Shown here: positions 54,108 through 62,355 of the stretch, piece by piece | Layout: the number at the start of each line of letters is the position of its first letter | How positions within the stretch are numbered: position 1 is the stretch's first letter | DNA from: Mycobacterium sp. 852002-50816_SCH5313054-b | GTDB lineage: Bacteria > Actinomycetota > Actinomycetes > Mycobacteriales > Mycobacteriaceae | DNA: 64,000 nt | Assembly: GCF_001667185.1 (NCBI RefSeq) | Contig: NZ_LZIC01000031.1 | Coordinates: 1-64,000, forward strand | Direction of reading: 5' to 3' | Program-made: the position numbers and the translations under genes | The notes under the pieces: model-generated | Database searches by the model: none | Seen by the model: only the letters and a program-made list of their open reading frames with translations | Told to the model about the DNA's origin: nothing

Positions 54108-54764
54108 ATGTCAGACGACGCCGAGCTGGTCGAATCCGAAGACGACGGCGAATCCGAGGACGACGGCGAATCCGAGGACGCCGTCGACCCCGAGGCCGAA
54201 CCCGCGGCCCCCCGGGTCTTCTCGCCCTACGGCATCGCGTCCACCGTTCTGGCCGTGCTGGCGGTGGCCGCGGTGGTGTTCGGCTACTTCATCTGGTCCG
54301 CCCACCGCGACGAGCTGGGCGAGCGCGCCTACCTGACGCGCGTCATGCAGACCGCCGCGGAGTGGACCGGCGTGCTGATCAACATGAACAGCGGCAACAT
54401 CGACCCCAGCTTGCAAAAGCTGCACGACGGCACAGTCGGCGAACTCAACGTCGACTTCGACGCGGCCGTGCAACCCTACCGGCAGGTGGTGCAGAAGCTG
54501 CAGTCGCAGAGCGCCGGCCGGATCGAGGCGGTGGCGATCGAAACGGTGCACCGCGACCTGGACACCCAGCCCGGTGCCTCGAGGCCGGTGGTGACCACCA
54601 AGCTGCCGCCGTTTGCCACCCGGACGGACTCGGTGATGGTGGTCGCGACGTCGGTCAGCGAGAACGTCGGAGCCAAGCCGCAGGTGGTGCACTGGAACCT
54701 GCGGCTCGACGTCTCCGACGTGGACGGCAAGCTGATGATCTCCGGGCTGGGATCCATCCGATGA
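54108..54764 (+). CDS. omamA: Orphaned Mce-associated membrane protein OmamA (Rv0199-like)
   Basis: A 218-residue Mce-associated protein. The acidic N-terminus holds three copies of ESED(D/A)(G/V) (residues 9-26), encoded by an 18-bp DNA repeat. One membrane helix (about 41-64) is followed by an NTF2-like extracytoplasmic domain ending VDGKLMISGLGSI. In M. tuberculosis OmamA stabilises Mce1 and Mce4 complexes although it is encoded away from them. ATG start; the end overlaps omamB by 4 bp. It is 43 bp from the divergent zmp1. Confidence 0.9.
   Translation: MSDDAELVESEDDGESEDDGESEDAVDPEAEPAAPRVFSPYGIASTVLAVLAVAAVVFGYFIWSAHRDELGERAYLTRVMQTAAEWTGVLINMNSGNIDPSLQKLHDGTVGELNVDFDAAVQPYRQVVQKLQSQSAGRIEAVAIETVHRDLDTQPGASRPVVTTKLPPFATRTDSVMVVATSVSENVGAKPQVVHWNLRLDVSDVDGKLMISGLGSIR
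54132..54185 (+). repeat. 18-bp tandem repeat in omamA
   Basis: GAATCCGAAGACGACGGC and two close copies lie head to tail and encode acidic hexapeptides ESEDDG, ESEDDG and ESEDAV. The third copy diverges at its end. In-frame repeats of this type can change copy number without loss of the protein. Confidence 0.8.
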
Positions 54765-55450
54765 GAAACATGTGGCGCCTGCTCGCCTTCGACATCCTGG
54801 CGCCGCTGGCCGCCATCGCCGCCCTGCTGGCCATCGGGATGGTCCTCGGCTGGCCGCTGTGGTGGGTGTCGGGATGCACGGCGCTGCTGGTGCTGATCGC
54901 CGAGGGCGTGGGCGTGAATTTCTGGCTGCTGCGCCGTGATTCGGTCAGCGTCGGCACCGACGACGACGCGCCGGGGCTGCGGTTGGCCGTGGTGCTGCTG
55001 TGCGCGGCCGCCCTGTGCGCGGCGGTGCTGACCGGCTACACGCACTGGACGCGGCCGGACCGCGACTTCAGGAAGGATTCCCGGGAGGTGGTTCAGGTCG
55101 CCACGGGGATGGCCGAGGCGATGGCGTCGTTCACCCCGAGCGCCCCGACGAGCTCCATCGACCGGGCCGCGGCGATGATGGTGCCCGAGCAGGCGGACGC
55201 CTTCCGCGACCAATACAAGAGGTCCAGCGCCGACCTGGCCCAGCACAACGTCACGGCGCAGGCCGCCACGCTGGCGGCCGGGGTCGAGGCGCTCGGGCCG
55301 TCGGTGGCCAGCGTGGCCGTGATCCTGCGGGTCACGCAGAACGCGCCCGGCCAGCCCCCCAGTCAGGTCGCACCGGCGCTGCGGGTGACCCTGGCCAAGA
55401 AGGGCGGCACCTGGCTGGTGGCGGACGTGCGGGCGATCAATTCCCGGTGA
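54761..55450 (+). CDS. omamB: Orphaned Mce-associated membrane protein OmamB (Rv0200-like)
   Basis: A 229-residue protein, the length I recall for Rv0200. Three hydrophobic segments (FDILAPLAAIAALLAIGMVLG, WWVSGCTALLVLIAEGV and LRLAVVLLCAAALCAAVLTGY) precede a Mam-type exterior domain (VSVAVILRVTQNA-like strand region and TWLVADVRAINS). It has more membrane segments than OmamA. ATG overlapping the omamA stop. Convergent with the Rv0201c-like gene, leaving a 4-bp gap. Confidence 0.88.
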   Translation: MRNMWRLLAFDILAPLAAIAALLAIGMVLGWPLWWVSGCTALLVLIAEGVGVNFWLLRRDSVSVGTDDDAPGLRLAVVLLCAAALCAAVLTGYTHWTRPDRDFRKDSREVVQVATGMAEAMASFTPSAPTSSIDRAAAMMVPEQADAFRDQYKRSSADLAQHNVTAQAATLAAGVEALGPSVASVAVILRVTQNAPGQPPSQVAPALRVTLAKKGGTWLVADVRAINSR

Positions 55451-55454
55451 CCGG

Positions 55455-55985
55455 TTATTCGGTCGGCCGCGCGGACTTCACCTTGACGAACCGATCCGAC
55501 AGCCTGCGCATCCGGATCATCAGCGCGGACGTCGGGCTGATGCTGCCGTCGAGGTAGGTGCCCAGATCTTCCGGCGACACCCCGATGCGCGACGCGAATT
55601 CCTGTTCACCCAGGCCCGACCGGTCGATCAGCAGCCGCACGTGGCGGGCCACCTCGGCGCGTTCGTTGGCCTCCAGGTGGGTGCGGGCGCGCTCCAGCAC
55701 CTCCCAGAGGGCCTTGGAGATGCCCGACGGACGGGTCCCCTCGAGTACCTCCTCGACCTGGCGGGCTGTCCGGCCGTACGGGTCGCGCTTGAGCGCGGCC
55801 GCGATGCGCTTCCAGGTCGCGATGTCACCACCCTGCAGGGCCGACCGGATGGCGGCCGTCGGCCAGAACTCCACCGGCTGGTCGGGGTCCGGCAGGGCCC
55901 CGGCGGGCCCGCCGTTGGGCCTGCGCTGGTCGCCGGCGGGCCGCTGGGGCGGCGGCGCCTGGCGTCGCTCGGATGCCAACGTCAC
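55455..55985 (-). CDS. Helix-turn-helix (XRE-like) protein (Rv0201c-like)
   Basis: A 176-residue protein. A Pro/Gln-rich N-terminus, then FWPTAAIRSALQGGDIATWKRIAAALKRDPYGRTARQVEEVL and a C-terminal helix-turn-helix (EQEFASRIGVSPEDLGTYLDGSISPTSALMIRM). The GTG at 55985 overlaps the mmpL11 stop, so it is translated after MmpL11; the longer frame upstream lies within mmpL11. Role unknown; a DNA-binding protein is likely from the domain. The M. tuberculosis counterpart is 167 aa, from memory. Confidence 0.78.
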   Translation of the reverse strand: MTLASERRQAPPPQRPAGDQRRPNGGPAGALPDPDQPVEFWPTAAIRSALQGGDIATWKRIAAALKRDPYGRTARQVEEVLEGTRPSGISKALWEVLERARTHLEANERAEVARHVRLLIDRSGLGEQEFASRIGVSPEDLGTYLDGSISPTSALMIRMRRLSDRFVKVKSARPTE

Positions 55986-58900
55986 CTCGCCTCCTCCAGC
56001 ATCGCTACGGCCACCGAGAGGCAGCGCTGCTTGACATCTTCCCAGTCTGCCTTGGCGTCGGGTTCCGACCACTGGTCGTCGCTGAAATCGGAAGGATGCG
56101 GATCCGCGAGCCGGCGGACTAGCTGCGTTGCCATCCATTCCCGCCTGGACGTCTGAGAACAGTAATAGCTGTCCATGCCGGCCAGCACCACAGCGGCGGT
56201 CTCGGGCTCGACGTTGTCCACCATGTCTGCAAAGTCGGCGTAATCGCGGCTGCTGTTACGGCACATGATCAAGTAGCCCTTGAGCCGCAGCGCCTCCGCG
56301 CCGGTCGGGACGAGCAGGCGGTCGCCCGTGGGCAGCTGCACATTCGTGGTCTCCACCGGGCTGCGCCGCTCGTACCTCGGCGGCTCGCAGTCGTCGACGT
56401 CGGTCTCCAGCGCGTCGATGGCGACCGACAGCCGCCCCCGCCACAGCGTGACCGGGTGGATCGGGCGGTCCCCCGCGATCGCGCGGGCGATGCCGTTGCG
56501 CGACGCCAGGCCGCCGACCCGCTTCTTGGCGGCCGAGTGACCGTTGCTGCCGTTCTTGGCGGCCGGTGTCCCCCCGTTGCCCGCCTCGTCGTCGATGCTG
56601 ACCTGGTGGGGGATCTGTCCGGGGCCGAGCCCCCGGTTGCCCGCGGGGTCGACGTGAGGCGCCTTGCCGTTGCGCCCGCACCCGGTGAATGCCAGCGGGT
56701 CGGCGACGCAAATGGCATCGGGCGCAAGGTGTTTGAGCTTCGCGGCCGACTTCAGCACCATGCGCAGGTCTGCGCTGGGCGCCGCGAGCGCCGAGATGTC
56801 GTCGGGGATGACCACGACGTCACCCAGGTCGACCTCGGGCAGCGGCCGGTCGAAGTCGACCGACGGCAACACGCGGCGCAGCCACCCGGGCAGCCACCAG
56901 TTCCACTGGGTGAACATCGCCATCAGCGCCGGGACCAGGACCAGCCGCACCACCGTGGCGTCCACCGCGATCGCGACGGCGCACGCCACTCCGATCTCGG
57001 CGACCAGCGGCATGCCGGCGAACGCGAAGCCGATGAACACCGCGATCATGATCAGCGCGGCGCTGGTGATGGTGCGGGCGCTGGTGCTCACGCCGTAGGC
57101 GACCGCGTCGCGGGTGTTGCCGGAGTGCAGGAACCGCTCGCGGATGCGGGTGAGCAGGAAGATCTCGTAATCCATCGACAGCCCGAACGTCATCGCCAGC
57201 ACCAGCGGGGGAACGGTGCTGTCGATCGAGCTGATCTGGGTGAAACCGAGGCCCTGCAACCAGCCCCACTGGAAAACCATCACCAGGCTGCCGTAGGCGG
57301 CGGCGACCGACAGCAACGTCATCAGCACGCCCTTGAACGCCAGGAACACCGAGTGGATGGAGATCAGCAGCATCACGAACGCGATCGCTGCCACGAAGAG
57401 CAGCACGAACGGCTCGGTCTGCGACACCCGGTCGTCGAAGTCTTTGATCAGCGCGGTCGGGCCGCCCACGTCGACCCGCGCCGTGCCCGGGTCGGGAATC
57501 TTCGGGAGCTGCGCGCGCATCCAGCCGACGGTGTCGCGGGCCTTCATGTCCTCGGGATCCACCGACAACACCGCGGACACCAGGGCGCTGCCGTTGTCCT
57601 CGGCGAATTGCGGCGGCGACACCGACACGATGTTGGGCGCCTGCGTCATCTTCTGGCGGATCGCGGCCACCGTCTGGCTGTGCTCGGGTGAGGCGGCGCC
57701 GCCGTCGGGAAAGCTGACCAGCACCCGGATGGGACCCAGCGCGCCCGGCCCGAGCGCCTGGGCCGCCGCGCCGACGCCGGCGCGGATCTCGTGGGACGAG
57801 TCGAACTGGCGCAGCAGGCTGTTGCCCAGCACCATCGAGCCCGCCGGCACGGCCATGATGAGCAGCACCACCGACGCCGCCACCGCCGACGCCCACGGCC
57901 GGCGCATCACCCAGCTGATCCACCGATTCCAGAACCGGGACTGGGTGCCCTCGGGCTGGCGCGACCAGTGAAAGAGGCGTGACCTCTTGGCGGCCGCCCG
58001 CCCGAACGTCGCCAGCACCGCGGGCGTCAGGGTGGCCGCCGACAACATCGCGACCGCGACGGCCATGATCGCGCCGGTGGCCATCGACTTCAGCGCCGGG
58101 GTGTTGATGATGTAGATGCCGGTCAGGGAGGCGACGACGGTCATCCCCGACAGCACGACCGCCAGCCCGGAGGTGGCCATGGCCGCGTCCACGGCCTCGT
58201 TCGGCTGGCGGCCGGCGCGCAGTTCCTCCCGGAAACGCATCAGGATGAACAACGAATAGTCGACGGCGAGCGCGATGCCGAACATCGACACCGTCGAGGT
58301 CACGAACACCGACATGGTGGTGTACGCCGACAACAGGTAGACCAGGCCCATGGTGACCACGACGGTGCAGGCGCCGAGGGCAAGCGGGATCGTCGCGGCG
58401 GCCAGCGAACCGAACACGGCCAGCAGGACGATCAGGATGATCGGCAGGTTCCATTTTTCGGCGGCGGCGATGTCGTGCTTGGTGTTCGCCGCCGCGGCGG
58501 CGCTGAGCGCGCCCTGCCCGATGACGTAGAGCCGGACCCGGCCGTTGGCGGTCTGGCCCGACTGGTCCCCCTTGATGCCGACCTTCTGTTGGAGTTGCTT
58601 GGCGAGGTCGCTCGTGCCGGCGTTGCGCGCGTCCAGCCGCAGCGACACCACATACGGCCGGTCGGGCTGGGGCGGCCGCTGGGTGGGGTTGGGCACCTCG
58701 ACGACGCCGGGGAACTCACCGGCGATCTGCCGCAGCATCGCGACGGCGTCGTTGATGTCGGAGTAGCTGGCGTCGGGGCGGGGGGCCGCCACCAGCGCCA
58801 ACGAGGATGCGCCCTGGTCGTGGTAGAGATCCTCGAGCTGGTCGTGGACCGCCAGCGACTGCGAGCCGGTCACCTCGAAACCGCCACCGGTGAGGTTCCC

Positions 58901-59005
58901 CGACTGCGACATCGCGAGATACACCGCCGGCACCAATGCCAGCAACCAGCCTGTGAAGACCAACCAGCGGTACTTACGCAGGCTGCGGCTGATGCGCATC
59001 ATGAA
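55982..59005 (-). CDS. mmpL11: RND-family lipid transporter MmpL11
   Basis: A 1007-residue MmpL protein with twelve membrane helices and two porter domains. Proton-relay Asp-Tyr pairs are in IALAVDYSLFILMR and TFGLSMDYEIFLLTR. MmpL11 exports very-long-chain triacylglycerols and mycolate wax esters and also takes part in haem acquisition. I use the ATG beginning MMRISRSLRKYRW as in M. tuberculosis; a TTG at 59041 is in frame. The cytoplasmic C-terminal domain carries a ~45-residue Gly/Asn/Ala-rich insertion around residues 765-815 that I do not recall in the M. tuberculosis protein. Confidence 0.93.
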   Translation of the reverse strand, partial: FMMRISRSLRKYRWLVFTGWLLALVPAVYLAMSQSGNLTGGGFEVTGSQSLAVHDQLEDLYHDQGASSLALVAAPRPDASYSDINDAVAMLRQIAGEFPGVVEVPNPTQRPPQPDRPYVVSLRLDARNAGTSDLAKQLQQKVGIKGDQSGQTANGRVRLYVIGQGALSAAAAANTKHDIAAAEKWNLPIILIVLLAVFGSLAAATIPLALGACTVVVTMGLVYLLSAYTTMSVFVTSTVSMFGIALAVDYSLFILMRFREELRAGRQPNEAVDAAMATSGLAVVLSGMTVVASLTGIYIINTPALKSMATGAIMAVAVAMLSAATLTPAVLATFGRAAAKRSRLFHWSRQPEGTQSRFWNRWISWVMRRPWASAVAASVVLLIMAVPAGSMVLGNSLLRQFDSSHEIRAGVGAAAQALGPGALGPIRVLVSFPDGGAASPEHSQTVAAIRQKMTQAPNIVSVSPPQFAEDNGSALVSAVLSVDPEDMKARDTVGWMRAQLPKIPDPGTARVDVGGPTALIKDFDDRVSQTEPFVLLFVAAIAFVMLLISIHSVFLAFKGVLMTLLSVAAAYGSLVMVFQWGWLQGLGFTQISSIDSTVPPLVLAMTFGLSMDYEIFLLTRIRERFLHSGNTRDAVAYGVSTSARTITSAALIMIAVFIGFAFAGMPLVAEIGVACAVAIAVDATVVRLVLVPALMAMFTQWNWWLPGWLRRVLPSVDFDRPLPEVDLGDVVVIPDDISALAAPSADLRMVLKSAAKLKHLAPDAICVADPLAFTGCGRNGKAPHVDPAGNRGLGPGQIPHQVSIDDEAGNGGTPAAKNGSNGHSAAKKRVGGLASRNGIARAIAGDRPIHPVTLWRGRLSVAIDALETDVDDCEPPRYERRSPVETTNVQLPTGDRLLVPTGAEALRLKGYLIMCRNSSRDYADFADMVDNVEPETAAVVLAGMDSYYCSQTSRREWMATQLVRRLADPHPSDFSDDQWSEPDAKADWEDVKQRCLSVAVAMLEEAR

Positions 59006-59327
59006 CTGCTGGATTTCTTCACTCCCCGGGCTCTCGCGCAATGCGTGCAGGCGAGAATACCGCAGCAGGCTGTGGATTATGTCGGCTTATCTAGTTCCTG
59101 AGCTGCAAAGACACGGATGTTGCCATTACGCCACCCAGTTGTTGTGAACCGGTGACCAAGCGGGATTTCCGTCACAGGCGCTAGCAGCGGCGATAGGGGC
59201 AATGGCAGGATGTCGGATGGCCGTGCGGGCTGTGGGGAAATCCGCCGATTGAGCGCCGTCTATTGCAGCCGCTTGCAAGGTGTTTGGGACCCGCGCGCAC
59301 CTCGCAAACTCCGAAGGGGTTAACCAT
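59006..59327. other. Divergent intergenic region mmpL11 / Rv0203-like gene
   Basis: A 322-bp stretch with no gene. On the minus strand, TATTCT (complement of 59054-59059) is a good -10 for mmpL11. On the plus strand CGAAGGGG (59309-59316) is the ribosome-binding site of the haem-binding protein gene. The middle (about 59090-59200) is AT-richer (GTTGTGAACCGGTGACC, CCGTCACAGGCG) and may hold regulator sites, but I see no clear palindrome. Confidence 0.5.
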
Positions 59328-59861
59328 ATGACCACACGCACCGCGTCCGGGCGCCGCAGACTTCTCGCCGGGCTGATCGCCGCCGCAGCGCCCGGCGCCG
59401 CCCTCGCCGTCCTCGCCGGGCCGCCCGCCACGGGCGCCAACGACCCGTGCGCCGCCAGCGAGGTCGCCCGCACGATCGGGTCGGTCTCGAAGTCGATGGG
59501 CGACTACCTGGACTCGCATCCCGAGACCAACCAGGCGATGACGACGATGCTGCAGCAGCAGGCCGGACCGCAATCATTCACCGGGCTGAAGTCCTACTTC
59601 GAGGCCAACCCCAAGGTGGCCGGCGACATGACGTCGATTGCGCAGCCGTTGACCGCCCTCTCGACGCAGTGCAAGCTGCCGATCACGATCCCGCAGGCGA
59701 TGGGCATGATGCAGCAGGCGCAGGGCGCGGCCGGGGGGCTGCCGGGTGGGCTGCCCGCGCTGCCCGGCAACGCCGCGGGCGCCCCGCCCGCCGGCGGCGC
59801 CCCGGGCGGCACGCTGCCCGGCGTCACGATCGGCGGACCGCGACCGAACACCGTCGGCTAA
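59328..59861 (+). CDS. Exported haem-binding protein (Rv0203-like)
   Basis: A 177-residue exported protein. A twin-arginine-like or Sec signal (GRRRLLAGLIAAAAPGAALAVLA) precedes the helical domain DPCAASEVARTIGSVSKSMGDYLDSHPETNQ. In M. tuberculosis Rv0203 haem is bound by Tyr59, His63 and His89; here Tyr60 and His64 are kept but the third position is Tyr90 (LKSYFEANPKV). The last ~45 residues are a Gly/Pro/Ala-rich tail (GLPGGLPALPGN) not found in the 136-aa M. tuberculosis protein as I recall it. ATG with AAGGGG upstream. Thought to pass haem to MmpL3/MmpL11. Confidence 0.88.
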   Translation: MTTRTASGRRRLLAGLIAAAAPGAALAVLAGPPATGANDPCAASEVARTIGSVSKSMGDYLDSHPETNQAMTTMLQQQAGPQSFTGLKSYFEANPKVAGDMTSIAQPLTALSTQCKLPITIPQAMGMMQQAQGAAGGLPGGLPALPGNAAGAPPAGGAPGGTLPGVTIGGPRPNTVG

Positions 59862-61039
59862 AAGGCCGGCTCACCGCCGCGTTCCGGCCGCCGCTCGGGC
59901 GGCGGCAGCGGGCCCTGCAGGGCGGTTTCGGTCGGGTCGGCGGCCGGGTCCAGACGCAGCACGGGCAGCGGGCCCGTGATCGGGTCGTCGCCCTCGGAAC
60001 CGGAGGTGTTCTCGGTGCGGAACACGAAGAAGAACACCACCCAGCCGACGGCGGAGATGAGTAGCCAGCTGATCAGCCGGTAGATCAGCATGGCGGAGAT
60101 GGCGTTCGGCAACGACATCCCGCTGGAGACGAGGCCGGGCACCAGCACCGCCTCGACCACCAGCAGCCCGCCGGGCATCAGCGGAATCGTGCCGACGGCC
60201 CGGGCGGCCGCATAGGCAACCGTCAGCCCCGCCACCGACGCGTGGTCGCCGGCGGCGTACGCGGCGAAGCCGAGGCAGGCCACGTCGGCGATCCAGTTGA
60301 ACATCGACCAGCTGAACGCCACGCCCAGGTCGCGGCGGCCCAGGCTCACCGATTCGAGCTGCGTGAGGGTCTCGCGCCACTGGTCCAGGCCGGTGTCGGC
60401 GGGCTTGCCCCGGATGGAGTTGAACCACGACAGCACCCGGCTGCCGATGCCCTCGATCAGCTCCGGCCGCGACGCCACCGCCTGGGCCAGCAGCAACAGC
60501 GCGACGAAGCCACCCAGCGTGAACAGCAGCGAGAACGGGTTGTTCTTGGCGCCCAGGAAGAACGCGCCGCCCAGGCCGAGCAGCGCCAGCCCCACCGCCT
60601 GCAGCACGCCGGACATCACCAACTGCCAGGACGCCACCACGGTCGAGGCGCCCCAAATCCGCTGCTGGCGCAGCAGGAACGTCGCCGACAGCACCGGGCC
60701 GCCGGGCAGCGTGGTGCTCAACGAGTTGGCCGCATAGAACGCGGCCTCCGACCGCAATTGCTTGACGTGCACGCCGGCCGATCCCAGCAGGGTGCGCTGG
60801 ATCTGCGCGAAGCTGTGCATCGACGCCGCCGCCGCCAGCACCGACGCGATCAGCCACCACCAGTTGGCCTCGTACAGGCTCATCCAGGCTTTGGCCAGCT
60901 GGTTCCAGCCGAGCGAAATCTCGACAGCAAGCACGATCGCGACGATGGCCAGGACGACCCAGCGCACCCACCAGTACTTGCCGCGCGGAGTAGCTTCACG
61001 CGTCAAGTCCAGCTTGCGGGCGGGTGCGTCGTGCGACAC
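59858..61039 (-). CDS. Lysylphosphatidylglycerol-synthase-TM / flippase-like membrane protein (Rv0204c-like)
   Basis: A 393-residue membrane protein with about eight hydrophobic segments. SLSTTLPGGPVLSATFLLRQQRIWGASTVVAS, and YAAARAVGTIPLMPGGLLVVEAVLVPGL are signatures of the LPG_synthase_TM (DUF/UPF0104) family, which includes lipid flippases. The cytosolic C-terminus is Pro/Arg-rich. I used the GTG of VSHDAPARKLDLT; the frame is open far upstream but would overlap the divergent transporter gene. Its stop overlaps that of the haem-binding protein gene by 4 bp. Function in mycobacteria is not established. Confidence 0.82.
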   Translation of the reverse strand: MSHDAPARKLDLTREATPRGKYWWVRWVVLAIVAIVLAVEISLGWNQLAKAWMSLYEANWWWLIASVLAAAASMHSFAQIQRTLLGSAGVHVKQLRSEAAFYAANSLSTTLPGGPVLSATFLLRQQRIWGASTVVASWQLVMSGVLQAVGLALLGLGGAFFLGAKNNPFSLLFTLGGFVALLLLAQAVASRPELIEGIGSRVLSWFNSIRGKPADTGLDQWRETLTQLESVSLGRRDLGVAFSWSMFNWIADVACLGFAAYAAGDHASVAGLTVAYAAARAVGTIPLMPGGLLVVEAVLVPGLVSSGMSLPNAISAMLIYRLISWLLISAVGWVVFFFVFRTENTSGSEGDDPITGPLPVLRLDPAADPTETALQGPLPPPERRPERGGEPAF

Positions 61040-61174
61040 GTGCTTTAGGGTAACCGCGCAGGTGGCGCGGCCAGCGGGGCGCAGCTCCGACTGTGTCGGG
61101 GTCGTAACCGGATCGTGCCGGGCGGGAGGGGGCCGCCGCACGCCAAGCCGCCGTCCGGGCGCGGTGGCGCCAGA

Positions 61175-61180
61175 TAGGCT
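61175..61180 (+). promoter_or_regulatory. Candidate -10 box (TAGGCT) of the AI-2E-type transporter gene
   Basis: TAGGCT ends six bases before the ATG at 61187, a leaderless arrangement without a ribosome-binding site. Confidence 0.45.
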
Positions 61181-61186
61181 GGCCGG

Positions 61187-62344
61187 ATGCCGGCAAACCC
61201 CGACCACGCCCTGGAGGCTGGGTCCGTCGTACCCCTTGTCCGTAAGGCCGCGGCTTGGGCCTGGCGGCTGCTCGTCATCCTGGCCGCCGTGGTCGCCCTG
61301 CTCTGGGTGATCAAGAAGCTCGAAGTCATCGTCGTCCCGGTGTTGCTGGCACTGATGATTAGCGCTTTGCTGGTTCCGGCGGTCGACTGGATCGACAAAA
61401 GGGGCCTGCCGCGCGGGGCGGCGGTGGCGCTGGTCCTGCTGGGCGGATTCGGCATCTTCGGCGGCATCCTGGCGTTCGTCATCGTCCAGTTCGTCTACGG
61501 CCTGCCCGACCTGACCGACCAGATCAGCCACAGCATCGACTCCACCCGCCGATGGCTGATCGAGGGGCCGCTGCACCTGCGCGGGGAACAGATCTCCAAC
61601 GCGGGCAACGCCGCGATCCAGGCGCTGCACAACAATCAGTCCAAGCTGACCAGCGGCGCGCTGGCCACCGCGGCCACCATCACCGAGGTGGTCACGGCCG
61701 GCGTGTTGGTCCTGTTCACGCTGATCTTCTTCCTCTACGGCGGGCGCAACATCTGGGCATACGTGACCAAGATCTTCCCCGCCGGCGTCCGCCACCGGGT
61801 GCGCGAGGCGGGCAACGCCGGATACGGGTCGCTGATCAGCTACGTGCGGGCCACCTTCCTGGTCGCCCTGACCGATGCGGCGGGCGTCGGCACCGGGTTG
61901 GCGATCATGGGCATTCCGCTGGCCCTGCCGCTGGCCTCGTTGGTGTTCCTCGGCGCCTTCATCCCCCTGGTCGGTGCCGTGATCGCCGGCTTTCTGGCCG
62001 TGGTGGTGGCCCTGCTGGCGAAGGGCGTCGTCTACGCGCTCATCACCCTGGGTTTGCTAATCGCGGTGAACCAACTGGAGGCTCATTTGCTGCAGCCGTT
62101 GGTGATGGGTCGGGCGGTGTCGATCCATCCGCTCGGCGTGGTGCTGGCCATTTCCACCGGCGGGGTCCTCGCCGGGATCGTCGGCGCGCTGCTGGCCGTT
62201 CCGACGGTGGCGTTCCTCAACAACGCGATACAGGTGTTGCTCGCCGCGGATCCGTCCGCCGAGGCCGAAGAGCAGACCGAGGGCGCCGAGGACACGGAAC
62301 TCGTGCAGGCCCAACCGGACCGGCCCGGGGATGAATCCCACTGA
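61187..62344 (+). CDS. AI-2E family transporter / PerM-type membrane protein (Rv0205-like)
   Basis: A 385-residue membrane protein. Hydrophobic segments at the N-terminus ([39 protein letters not shown]), the family motif [18 protein letters not shown] and the C-terminal group ([66 protein letters not shown]) identify the AI-2E/PerM family. The acidic tail ([13 protein letters not shown]) is cytoplasmic. Substrate unknown; family members export signalling molecules or ions. Convergent with mmpL3 (11-bp gap). Confidence 0.87.
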   Translation: MPANPDHALEAGSVVPLVRKAAAWAWRLLVILAAVVALLWVIKKLEVIVVPVLLALMISALLVPAVDWIDKRGLPRGAAVALVLLGGFGIFGGILAFVIVQFVYGLPDLTDQISHSIDSTRRWLIEGPLHLRGEQISNAGNAAIQALHNNQSKLTSGALATAATITEVVTAGVLVLFTLIFFLYGGRNIWAYVTKIFPAGVRHRVREAGNAGYGSLISYVRATFLVALTDAAGVGTGLAIMGIPLALPLASLVFLGAFIPLVGAVIAGFLAVVVALLAKGVVYALITLGLLIAVNQLEAHLLQPLVMGRAVSIHPLGVVLAISTGGVLAGIVGALLAVPTVAFLNNAIQVLLAADPSAEAEEQTEGAEDTELVQAQPDRPGDESH

Positions 62345-62355
62345 GCCGCTAGGCC

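Noticed and set aside
54132..54185. Frameshift or assembly error in omamA because of the repeats
   Set aside because: The repeat unit is 18 bp, in frame, and the downstream membrane and exterior domains are intact.
61040..61795. N-terminal extension of the flippase-like protein into the transporter gene
   Set aside because: It would be antisense to a well-supported membrane transporter gene, and the extra residues are Gln/Asp/Arg rich without membrane segments.
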